Positions 55,209 through 64,000 of a stretch of 64,000 bases of DNA are shown here, one piece after another. The stretch is from Gordionus sp. m RMFG-2023. Its lineage: Eukaryota > Nematomorpha > Gordioida > Chordodea > Parachordodidae. Position 1 is the stretch's first letter. Every line of letters begins with the position of its first letter. Location of the stretch: the NCBI RefSeq assembly GCF_954871325.1, contig NC_088777.1, positions 4,652,509 to 4,716,508 on the forward strand, written 5' to 3'. The notes under the pieces are model-generated. The model was not told the DNA's origin, did not search any database, and worked only from the letters and a program-made list of their open reading frames with translations. Both the position numbers and the translations under genes were made by a program.

Positions 55209-55218
55209 TTTTATTAAC

Positions 55219-55374
55219 ATGGTCGATTCTTCTTCCAGAGTCAGTTTTGGCTTTCTGTTCAAGCAAAACATTTTCTTGGAAAAGATGTGCCCTCAAAAAG
55301 TCCCTATCATAGTTTTGCTTTGCTAAATTTAATGTTTGTTTAAGATGGAAACCATATTCATATCTTTTAAGGCA
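55219..55374 (-). CDS. Candidate exon of 52 codons, unrecognised
   Basis: Preceded by a good acceptor (tctcttacag) and followed by gttaat; phase 0 at both ends. It encodes CLKRYEYGFHLKQTLNLAKQ, NYDRDFLRAHLFQENVLLEQ and KAKTDSGRRIDH, with balanced codon use. It may be a host exon or part of an unseen transposon: GAATC-rich ends at about 54790 and 55800 hint at the latter. The microsatellite starts just beyond its donor. Confidence 0.3.
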
Positions 55375-55830
55375 CTGTAAGAGAATTTATTAAAGTTGCG
55401 TTTAGACGTTCTCTCAATGCGCTTTGTAATATTATCTAATAAATCAAAATACTAATTTGGATTTCTAGATTCTACGAACTTATTTTATCATAAATTAATA
55501 GCTTGTTTAAAAAAACTAACAAAGCCTCTACTCAGCCAAGGGTTTCAAATCCAGCATTTGAAAATGGATGTTATCTAACTTATTGGTGCCTTTCAAGTGA
55601 AGTAGTAACTTCCCCAACGAATTCAGGCCTCTTTAAAAAAAATATCAACCATATCATTAAATTTCAATCGCATTTTAGCGTTCATCACGAATATGAGTTT
55701 AAAAAAAAACAAGTTGGTGGTGGTGGTTAAAAGTTTGAAGAAAAGGAAAGTTTTATAATTTCTAAATCTTTCGCCGAATCTCGAATAGGAATTCTTAATT
55801 TAAAGAACTTCGGATTAAAGTTTCAGAAAC

Positions 55831-57150
55831 TCTAAGCCCTAGCTCAGACTATGTTCTTATATCTATTACTTAGAGTCCTGATCTCTTATACCTATTTCTT
55901 AGAGACTTCTGTCTCCAAGCACAACTAATATTCAAATATTTCAATGTTACTATCGTTAGAGTTTTTAATACAAGCCTCAGATTCTCTGGGCAACTGCTAA
56001 TGTCCGAGCAAGAATTATCAAATAATACCAAGGTATAAAAAGATTCATTCACTCGCGTTATCAGTGCTCTCAATTATTCGTTCATTAATACTTTTAATTA
56101 ATGAGCGCGATTTCCCCTAACAATGGCGCAAGTCGAGTGTTAAATCTTGAAAGTTTGATTGATTGTTACTGTTCCTTACGAAGATACGTCCCCTGTGATA
56201 GAAATAATTAAAAATCAAATCAAATTAGACATTATTTGATAGTAGAATTTATGAATATAATTAAGTTGAGATTATCTTTTCCGGTAAATCAGTTGATTGA
56301 AGATTTCTAAATTTTCCTTTTAATTCTATTCATTTACCTCCAACCAGCCACTTCTACCAAGGGAATAAGAGAGCAATGTACGATGTTAGATCGACATTAA
56401 TATGTAAGGGGAGAAGGAGGATGTGTGGTTTTGCTATTTTAATATTTTTTTTCCCTACCAACTTTGAAGTTGTAGAGATGCAAGAGGAAGCAAAGGTAGA
56501 TGGGAGAAGGTATGGTTTTGCTAATTTGAATTTTTTTTCCTATGCTAACTATAATTTTGTAAGAGATGAATTAGGAAATAGGGGTAGATGGGTAATGTTG
56601 TTTTTAGCTTAGAGAGTTTAAGAAGTGTCTGACTTCCACCAAGTCTATAACTTTTTATTCTTTATCTCCAGCGTGAGAGTCCATTTAACACATAAAGTAA
56701 AGGTCTAGGGTCCACAATAATTCTCGTAATAACTAAAATTATTGACGAGCTGTTGATATTTTGAGTGAATGACACTAATTTTGAGATCAATTAATTTTTT
56801 TGGAACTCTTTCTGATTCCGATTTTATTGACCCTAGTCTAGAAACCTATCAAACATCAAAGTACCCAATCCATAAGAAGATCAGACAACACGAGTTCAAG
56901 CCTGCGCTTATACAAGGATTAAAAAGAATCACGGGATATATAGCTTGAAAAGGGAGATTTGAAACTACTTCTTTTCCCCAATTTTTTTTTAGTAAAATAT
57001 AGGAATATTTATACATTAAAAAAAGAAATTTACAAAATTATATCCTTGTCATTTAGCATAAACTTCCACCAGTCAAAGCATTACAAATCCTATTCCATTT
57101 TTCATTCATTGAATCCAAAATAATTTAAGACAATAAATTTAAGTGGTCAC
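55831..57150. other. Intergenic, no gene supported
   Basis: The short open segment at 56376-56612 (+) looks random. A plus-strand stretch at about 56838-56942 reads YQTSKYPIHKKIRQHEFKPA before a stop and could be an old exon, but no splice sites fit. Confidence 0.35.
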
Positions 57151-57158
57151 ATAGTCAC

Positions 57159-57378
57159 TAGTGTTGGTAAAGGGCTCGTTTTGAACCGATTTTTAAAAAC
57201 GGTTAACTCAATATTTCATCCAGAAAATTAGTATGCGAGCTTGAATGATTTTGCTAAATAGAAGGAGAAAAGGTCTAGGCGTATATTATCGAAATCTCGA
57301 GGCTTCGGCAATATTTTTCCGGCTAAAATATTGAAGTTTCTAAAAATCATCTCGATACGAGTCGTTAAAAAAACACTA
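57159..57378. mobile_element. AGTGTTG-family hAT-type MITE, complete copy
   Basis: 220 bp, starting TAGTGTTGGTAAAGGGCTCG and ending CGAGTCGTTAAAAAAACACTA, flanked by atagtcac (57151-57158) and attgtcac (57379-57386), 7 of 8. Carries the full set of inner arms (GTTAACTCAATATTTCATCC ... CCGGCTAAAATATTGAAG). Confidence 0.85.
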
Positions 57379-57961
57379 ATTGTCACAAGTATCCTTGTAA
57401 TTTCGGCTATCTGATAATTCAAAAATCTGTATACTATTTGATTGTATGCCGACTATCCCAGTATAAACAATATTTTTTTTAAACGAAATTATGTGGGTTA
57501 AGAAAAGGTTTATAAGGGCACAGCGTTTATAAATAGTATGGCATTTTCGATTAAATTGTGGAAAGTGTACCGGATTTAAAATATGCTGAAGGAATTAAGA
57601 AAATAATCTTAAATTGTCACAAAGAAAGATCAAGAACCAAATTCCCTAACTTAACCTTTCAAATAATAATAATTACTTGATTTCACATTTACAATAAGAC
57701 AGATTAGAGATAATCAAATTTAAAAAAAAAAAATTCTGGACAATTGTTTCAACTTGTAGACGATTCACATCTTTTCTAACCATGGACACCGTATTTTATG
57801 CCTTAATATATTCTTAAATCGGATACCAGTGGAATCAGCCCTTAAGTTATAATAAAGCAGAAATTTGACAAAAATTTCGGAGAATAGATTCTGAAGTATC
57901 GTGTTAATATTTAATGCTTACTTTATGCTTCAAAGGGATATATAAAAATCTACTCTTGCAG

Positions 57962-58042
57962 AAATTATTGGAAAACTTTCTTACCCTGAATAGGTGGGAT
58001 CTTTTGGCAGTGCGCAGAAGGATAAGATATAAGAGAGTAACA
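57962..58042 (+). CDS. Candidate exon of 27 codons, unrecognised
   Basis: A strong acceptor (ctactcttgcag) precedes and a good donor (gtgaga) follows; the frame between is open: KLLENFLTLNRWDLLAVRRR then IRYKRVT. Balanced codons, but no partner exons were found. Confidence 0.25.
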
Positions 58043-59569
58043 GTGAGAACACATGTGAATAAATAGGATGGGCCAAGAGATTTCTATTTAATAATTTGGT
58101 TTTATTATATGAATATACAAGGGATTAAACATTGGGATTACGTTGTGGAGAAATTGAAATGCAGATGAAATTCTAGACAATTAGCTGAACCCTTCTTAAA
58201 GAATTGACCAATCCACAGGTGAACCCTTTTAAAAAGGAACATTTTATCTGGACGTTTGTAGAATTTTCTCAAAATATAAATATCAACCTTACCTAAATTT
58301 AAGCTTAGCACTTGTTTTTAGTGGAGATGGGAATACCAACATGCAACGAAGTCAATATTTGACTTTCCATTAAAGCTAACTTTACACTGTTTGTATGGTC
58401 AAAATAAAACCATTTCTTAATACGTCAACGAATCTTAGATTATGAAGGATTAACTTTAAGTTTAAGAAAAGGGAAAAATTCCATTTATAAAAGAACCAAT
58501 TTTGAATCATTAATTTTTTCTATTATGATATTTTATTTAACAAGTTTGAATCTATATTTAATTAAACAAATCATTGCAATCATTTCACATATCGAAATTT
58601 TATCATTAGAAATCTCACTTGATAAATTTTACTATATTACTAATTGCATTTTTTATAGCAATACCATAAACGAAAACAGATCAAACTAGATTAAAAATAT
58701 AAAAAAAACAATGGATAAATTACCAAAATCTTAGAATTCAAGACTTTTATTTATCTTTAACATTTTTAAAAAATTATATTTAAAAAATATAATATTCTGA
58801 ATATATAATGTATTTTTAGACTTAAAATTTATAATATTAAACAGAGCTAAACATTTTATAAAAGTAGTATAAAAATAAAACTTCTCTTCCCTTTGTGCGC
58901 CACTTAAATTTTTTTTGGAGTCCAATTTCAAAGCATACACTTAGCTTTTTAAGAAGAAGATATTATTCCACATCCATATTTTTTTTTGCTAGATCGGTTT
59001 AAATTAATATAGATTAATCGTATCTTACACCCAGGATCTTGCTGTGGACGGATGGGAGAGGGGCACTTACTATGAAGGGGTTTCCCCATAAATGATTTTA
59101 TTGAAAGTATTTAGGTCCACTAGGTCATTGGATATATCAGGTTTTTATATAAAATAATTTTACTTTTTTTTTTAAAATATAAAAATGCCTTTTTCCTAAA
59201 AATTCTGAATAATAGTCGTTATTTTTAAAAGTTATTAACTTTTACCAACTATTCCCTCAAATTCCTATTTATTGTGATATTTTTTTATATATTTTTTGAG
59301 GGTGAAGTGTGTAGGGGAAAAACTTTAGCAGTTTAGAATGATATCTAAGAGAACATGCAAATTTCCAAAGGGAGGATTTTCTCTTGACCCTCCCATCCCC
59401 ACTCTTGGCATTTTTACGACATAGCAAATTAAAACATAGGTCTTAAATTGACAAATTCGTTTTAGGAGGAATAGTTTGTTGATTTTCTGTTTAATAGATG
59501 GAGATCACGAAATAAAAAGATATTTATTTACACCCAAACTAGTTCTCTATCTTTGATTGACAAATATGA
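58043..59569. other. Intergenic, AT-rich
   Basis: No gene or clear repeat recognised. Confidence 0.4.
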
Positions 59570-59577
59570 TAATGCAA

Positions 59578-61409
59578 TAGGCGCGTACGCAGCGGGGGGG
59601 GGAGCAATGGGACAAATCCCCCCCCCCCCCAAGCCAAAAAATGCAGATGCCGGATATATTTTTCAAAAATATTATTGTTTATATTAATTTATATTTGTTA
59701 ATATTTATTTGTATCTCATATTAAATATATATTTAATTACATTTATTATCACATTTATTTAAGTTATTTTATCAATTAATTTCGATTTCAAGTTTTCCGG
59801 CGTAATATTGATTTATTATTTCCAAATTTTTAGTGGCGTAATATTTATCTACCATTTTCAAATTTCTAGTCAAATAATAATTATTCTGAAATTGTCCAAC
59901 AGGGAGAAAGAAATTGCAACCTTATCCAATGAGATAGAGTCTCCACCATCAAGCAGTAACAGCTTTTATGGAGATAGAAGAGCTGGTTATTTGCTATTAC
60001 TGAAATATCAGGCCTGAAAGAAATATTTCCTCAGAAGCAAGAAAATTATTGGATTCAATGCTTATTCCAAAGTTTTTATCTCATTAGAATGTATTATTTA
60101 ATTATATAACCCTAATATGTATTACTTTTCACAAACATGACATTGACTTTAAGAAGATGAGAATAGCGGAGAGCATTTTATTAGAATTCAAGGAAATTAG
60201 GGCTAATGTTGATAAAGAATTTCATATTTTATAAGTTATTATTAAGTCAAAAGCAGAGCTATACGTGTTTAATATTTGTTTCCCTCGACTTGAAGCAAGG
60301 CAAGCTCATAGTTAAAACATTAATACAGGATCAGTTGAAGAGTATATCTTAGATACAGTTATAATCCAAATAAATTAATGGTTTTTAATTCATCATGCAG
60401 AACTTACCAATCTGCAAATATTACTTCCATAAAAGCCTTCCCAACCTTTTTAAGATGATGATAGAAAAAAAAAATATTTGTTGGATTTTTATCATGAAGA
60501 TGAAAGTATCTTATGATGCCTTATTAGCTGAATAACTATAGGATTAAATATGGTTGATATAGTCCCAAAAATGCTATGGATGCTCTGCATTGTTTCAAAC
60601 ACATTTTAGATTATATTCCCAATGTATTAAAAGGGTTTATATATATTAGCAACTCTTCCCATTAGTAAACTAATGAGATAACACTCTCTTTTTTAAGAAG
60701 AATAACAGAGCCCTGCAGAGTTACAATTTGCAGTAAACGGCCCGGTGTTTTTTTAAAAATTTTTACGGCCCGTCTTTTTTAAAAAATTTTCAGGCCCGGC
60801 CTGGGTGTTTTTTAGAAAAAATTCAGGCCCAGCCCGTGTTTTTTTAAAAATATTCAGGCCCAGCCCGGGTGTTTTTTTAAAAAATTTCGGGCACGGCCCA
60901 GATATATTTAAATAAATTAAAAAACGGTCCGGCCCGGGGTCCGGGCTTGCAGGTTTCTGAAAAACATACCAAGAAATACAACTTCTCAAAGTAGATTGAA
61001 ATGTTTGGATCTTTTGAATATTCATAGGCATTTGACGACAAGCAAGGATGAGATAATTGGAAAATTAGCTCAATCCCAACGAAGATTGGATTTTACATTG
61101 TAAATTTATAACATACAAAATATAATTATTCCTAAGAAACTTTTTGTGCATTAATTTATATTTCTAACATTTAAATTTTATATACTTTATATATAAATTT
61201 TATAGGCACAAAAAATTCAAATTTCTATTTTGAGTCATTTAAGTGATTCTTTACATATAATTTTTTTTAAATTCACATTAATTTAAAATTGTGTATTAGA
61301 AATATTTATTAGTCCTAATAAATTTATGCTTGATATTTTTAAAAAATCAATAATATTTCTTTAAAAATTTTATTACCCCTCCCCGACTAAATTCCTGCTC
61401 ACGCGCCTG
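59578..61409 (+). mobile_element. hAT transposon (ZMYM1-like type), decayed, with hATC end
   Basis: Starts TAGGCGCGTACGCAGCGGGG and ends CCTGCTCACGCGCCTG with perfect 8-bp target duplications TAATGCAA (59570-59577 and 61410-61417). The end of the transposase is on the plus strand: FLRRI up to 60700, then, after an inserted MITE, TSQSRLKCLDLLNIHRHL and IIGKLAQSQRRLDF with a stop at 61101. This is the R-S-F-S-x-L-R-R-I-K-T-x-L / S-x-x-R-L-x-x-L-x-L-L-x-I-H pattern of hAT C-termini found in zinc-finger MYM-like transposases. Earlier parts are broken. A G-run and a C-run lie just inside the left end. Confidence 0.85.
60706..60959. mobile_element. GGCCCGG-family MITE nested in the hAT transposase
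   Basis: Ends CAGAGCCCTGCAGAG and CTTGCAGGTTTCTG; between them five to six head-to-tail blocks of about 30 bp, GGCCCGGCCxGGGTG plus a T/A-rich spacer. It splits the hATC coding region between the codons for RRI and KTY. The minus-strand reading frame rich in Gly-Pro and Phe-Lys-Lys comes from the repeat and is not a gene. Confidence 0.8.
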
Positions 61410-61699
61410 TAATGCAACCATATCCTATTTTTCTCATATGCTAATATCATGCACCTCTTTTTCCTGGAATCGCTTTCATCAATTGTCAAAATTACTTTTC
61501 GCAACAAGGGTTTAACAAAAGTCTTCAAATGTCGCCCAAAATTTTAAGCAAAAAATCTTCGAGGATCAAAAAAAATCTTATACGATTTTGAGCAAATATT
61601 TTGGGAATTTAGAAAATAATAAAACTTTTTTGTGATGATATTTTTTAATATTTGGAGCAAGTAATATATTTATTTTTAAAAATATTTACTCATAATTTT

Positions 61700-62115
61700 A
61701 ATGTATTAATATTTCATGAACTATAAAAAGTGACAATTGTCATAATAATCATCTTAGAACCTTTAAAATTTTTTTAAAGTTAAAATAGGCTAATTGAGCA
61801 TGTTTTGAGATGGTTTCAGTGATTGTAAAGCATATAAAGACGATAATTGTCATAATACCCATTTCACATATTTTTTTTAATTAAAAATAGGCAAAAATGA
61901 TTATTTTTAACATTTTTCGAAATAATCTAAATGTATTAATATTAAATGTAAACTATAAAGGTGACAATAGCCATAATACTCTTCTCAGTACCTTCCTAGT
62001 TGAAATAGGTTAGAATTAATATTTTGAGCATGTTTCGAGATGGTTTTAGCGATTGTAAAACATATAAGGTAAAGGTTCAATTGTCATAATATTCATATCA
62101 TAACACTTTAAAAAT
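61700..62115. repeat. Diverged tandem repeats
   Basis: The words ACTATAAA-GTGACAAT-GTCATAATA and TTTTGAGCATGTTTxGAGATGG each recur (near 61720, 61850, 61950, 62080 and near 61797, 62021), with GATTGTAAARCATATAA in between; the units are clearly related but diverged. Confidence 0.6.
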
Positions 62116-62746
62116 TATTTTATTTTTTGTGGAATTTTTCTTTTGCTGTTTTCCTAGCATCGAAGGACGAATCACTATTAGATTCATCTGCTTTCATTAT
62201 ATTTGGATGCTGAAGAGGTTAAGTGCCTTTTAAAGATTTGCTAGAAAAAAATATATTATTAAATAATCTATCTTATATGGTTATCGACTTCATCTTTTTT
62301 GTCACAATGCTGCAAGTCGCTAAATTTCTAAGAAGAATCGCTTAGAAAATGCTCCTTTAGAATATCCTCGAGAAGATTTTTATTTTTTATTTTGGCACTG
62401 AAGCATTATATAAAAATAAAAATAAAATTAAAAATTTTCCTATCCTGTTTTTCCTTTTTATTCTAATTTTATTTAAATTTTTCATTTACACTTGTTTCAA
62501 GAATTAATGTTAAGATAAATGAATAAAGAAAAAATATTTCATTGACTCAGTTTCAGAATACATTTATTTATTTAATGTTTTTTTTTGTATTCTATATTTA
62601 TGGGGGGGGGGCATATGTTAAGGTATAATTAATTCACAGATGGGATTCAAAAGATCAATTCCATTTCCCTTTGCTTCTCCCTTTATATATTTAATGTTTA
62701 GATTTATTTTTAAAGAATAATAAAATTATTATTTTCCCAGATGTTT
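62116..62746. other. Intergenic, nothing clear
   Basis: AT-rich, with a G-run at about 62602-62610; no gene seen. Confidence 0.4.
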
Positions 62747-63520
62747 AGGGGAAACCTGGTTAAAACGAATTTGTATTATTTATTTTGCATTTTTTTGCAA
62801 TGGAACTTTGAAAGAACAAATTTTTTTTAATAGATTTAATATGTAGCGCAGCTAAATTCCTCATCTATAAAATAAAGTATAGCATTTTAACTATAATACT
62901 ATAAGAGTTGCAGGGTAAAATGGTTAAGCATGAGTGCTAAAGTGCTTAAAATATAATTGAACGTATACGTAGGTTTATTGTTTTATTATACTACATATTT
63001 GCGATTTTGACATCCATTCAAATCGCTTTTAGATGTGTAAACTAATCAATTCGATACGGGGAATATAAAATATTTTATCGAGTTTTATACCCATCTTAGG
63101 CACATTGTTTTTTTACATTTCAATTCTACCTTTGCGGTTATGCATTCCAAATAATATATAAACTATATATCAATATTCCCTTTTGCTCCAAAAATATATT
63201 TTTATATGGTGGTAGGTAGACGTTAATATTTAAAAATGATTATATTTTTTTTTCCAATTTCAATCAAACGGAACATTTTAACTGTTTTACCCCATAACAA
63301 CTTTACCCCAGAGTGATATATTATATAAATCGTTATTAGCCACTTTAAAGCTATGAACTTCCGAAAATTTTTATTTAATAGCTATGACTTTAAGGAATAT
63401 CTATGAAAAAAAAGCTTAAATTATGAGCTTTAATATATTTTGCTAAAAGCAAAATAAATATTTTTTTTAAAAAAAACAAAATATTTGCTCAAAATCATGA
63501 AAGATTTTTTTTTTTACAAA
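62747..63520. mobile_element. GGGGTAAAG-family DNA element, copy 2 (inverse orientation)
   Basis: Starts AGGGGAAACCTGGTTAAAAC, the inverse of the right end of the copy at 23152-24079, and shares GGTTAAGCATGAGTGCTAAA-type, GAACATTTTAACTGTTTTAC, CAACTTTACCCCAG and AAATTATGAGCTTTAATAT blocks in inverse order. The other end was not reached with certainty. Confidence 0.55.
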
Positions 63521-63549
63521 ATTAATTTTTTATTTTTCTCAGATCTTCT

Positions 63550-63640
63550 TTGAGCATGCTCAAAAATCTTCCATGAGCATGCGCAAAAATCTTCCTTAAG
63601 TATGCTTAAAAATCTTCCTTGAACATGCTCAAAAATTTCC
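63550..63640. repeat. Array of four 23-bp units with palindromic cores
   Basis: Each unit has a 14-base core and the spacer AAATCTTCC. Cores: TTGAGCATGCTCAA, ATGAGCATGCGCAA, TTAAGTATGCTTAA, TTGAACATGCTCAA. The third keeps pairing through two matching changes. Spacing is regular. Confidence 0.9.
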
Positions 63641-64000
63641 GCATTTTTTCATATTCAAAATAGCCAAGATCTGTGAAGATCTTTGTTCCTTGTCCAAAAA
63701 TGTAATTGATTACAAAGTAGATCTTGAAGCATAATAACTAGTTATACACCCAAGTGTAATAGTTAGAGCGTTGCAAGTGAAGATTGTAGTTTATTATTTT
63801 GATGAAACTTGAATATGTATATAACTTGCCAATCATTATGTGATTCGAAGATATAAAAATATTATTCTTTTGTTCGCCATTTGTTAAACTTTGAATACGT
63901 GAGTTGAAATATATATAGCCCTCTCTTTAACTTCGGTTTTAATAATTAATTCTTAAATCGGAGACAGGTAGAGGCAGGTCTTGTTATAAATTTATTAACT

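Noticed and set aside
55111-55210. Glu-Gly-Arg-Lys repeat protein (-)
   Set aside because: Translation of the (TTCC)n microsatellite; the plausible exon lies upstream of it (55219-55374).
60753-61031. Open frame rich in Gly-Pro and Phe-Lys-Lys (-)
   Set aside because: Same cause: it translates the repeat blocks of the MITE at 60706-60959, antisense to the hAT transposase.

Overview
This is a piece of an animal nuclear genome: very AT-rich, with small intron-split genes scattered in a large amount of old, mostly DNA-transposon sequence. There is no operon structure, rRNA, tRNA or CRISPR array. A small secreted protein with a single-VWC (Vago-like) cysteine pattern hints at an arthropod, but that is an inference.

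Genes that can be supported, left to right: an SVWC-like secreted protein (+, 3450-3851, C-terminal exons only); TMEM258, a small oligosaccharyltransferase subunit (+, 7432-7691, two exons around a 35-nt intron); a GNAT acetyltransferase with a YitH/HolE-type second domain (-, 16736-19835, three exons); MCM2, the replicative helicase subunit (-, 25670-43993, 18 recognised exons, all reading phases consistent; the 5' first exon is not settled); and a partial, unrecognised minus-strand gene (50924-54536, three phase-compatible exons). Most of these genes are hidden in single-frame ORF views because their exons are short. The proteins are housekeeping (DNA replication, N-glycosylation, acetyl transfer) plus one secreted protein; nothing suggests that neighbours work together.

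The rest is a transposon graveyard. hAT elements dominate, recognisable from BED-finger and hATC remnants, terminal inverted repeats and 8-bp target duplications (436-2183, 8910-14859, 10772-11519, 49303-50339, 59578-61409), with several hAT-type MITE families (an AGTGTTG family of about 220 bp with at least seven copies; a GGCCCGG family with internal tandem blocks). There are also a Tc1/mariner-like MITE, an unclassified GGGGTAAAG element family, a Ty3/gypsy-like fossil, and several copies of a LINE whose C-terminus carries a CCHC knuckle and a PD..D motif like a restriction-like endonuclease. The 5.7-kb intron 4 of MCM2 holds two LINE families; one forms a long inverted repeat of about 1.1 kb per arm.

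Stretches such as 14868-16735, 44216-49302 and 58043-59569 are very AT-rich and show no gene I can support. I found no convincing new molecular system. The most notable points are the relaxed splice signals (many AAG acceptors, GTT donors), the ultra-short TMEM258 intron, an insertion in the MCM2 ATPase domain, the intronic LINE hairpin, and a small array of palindromes with compensatory changes near the right end.
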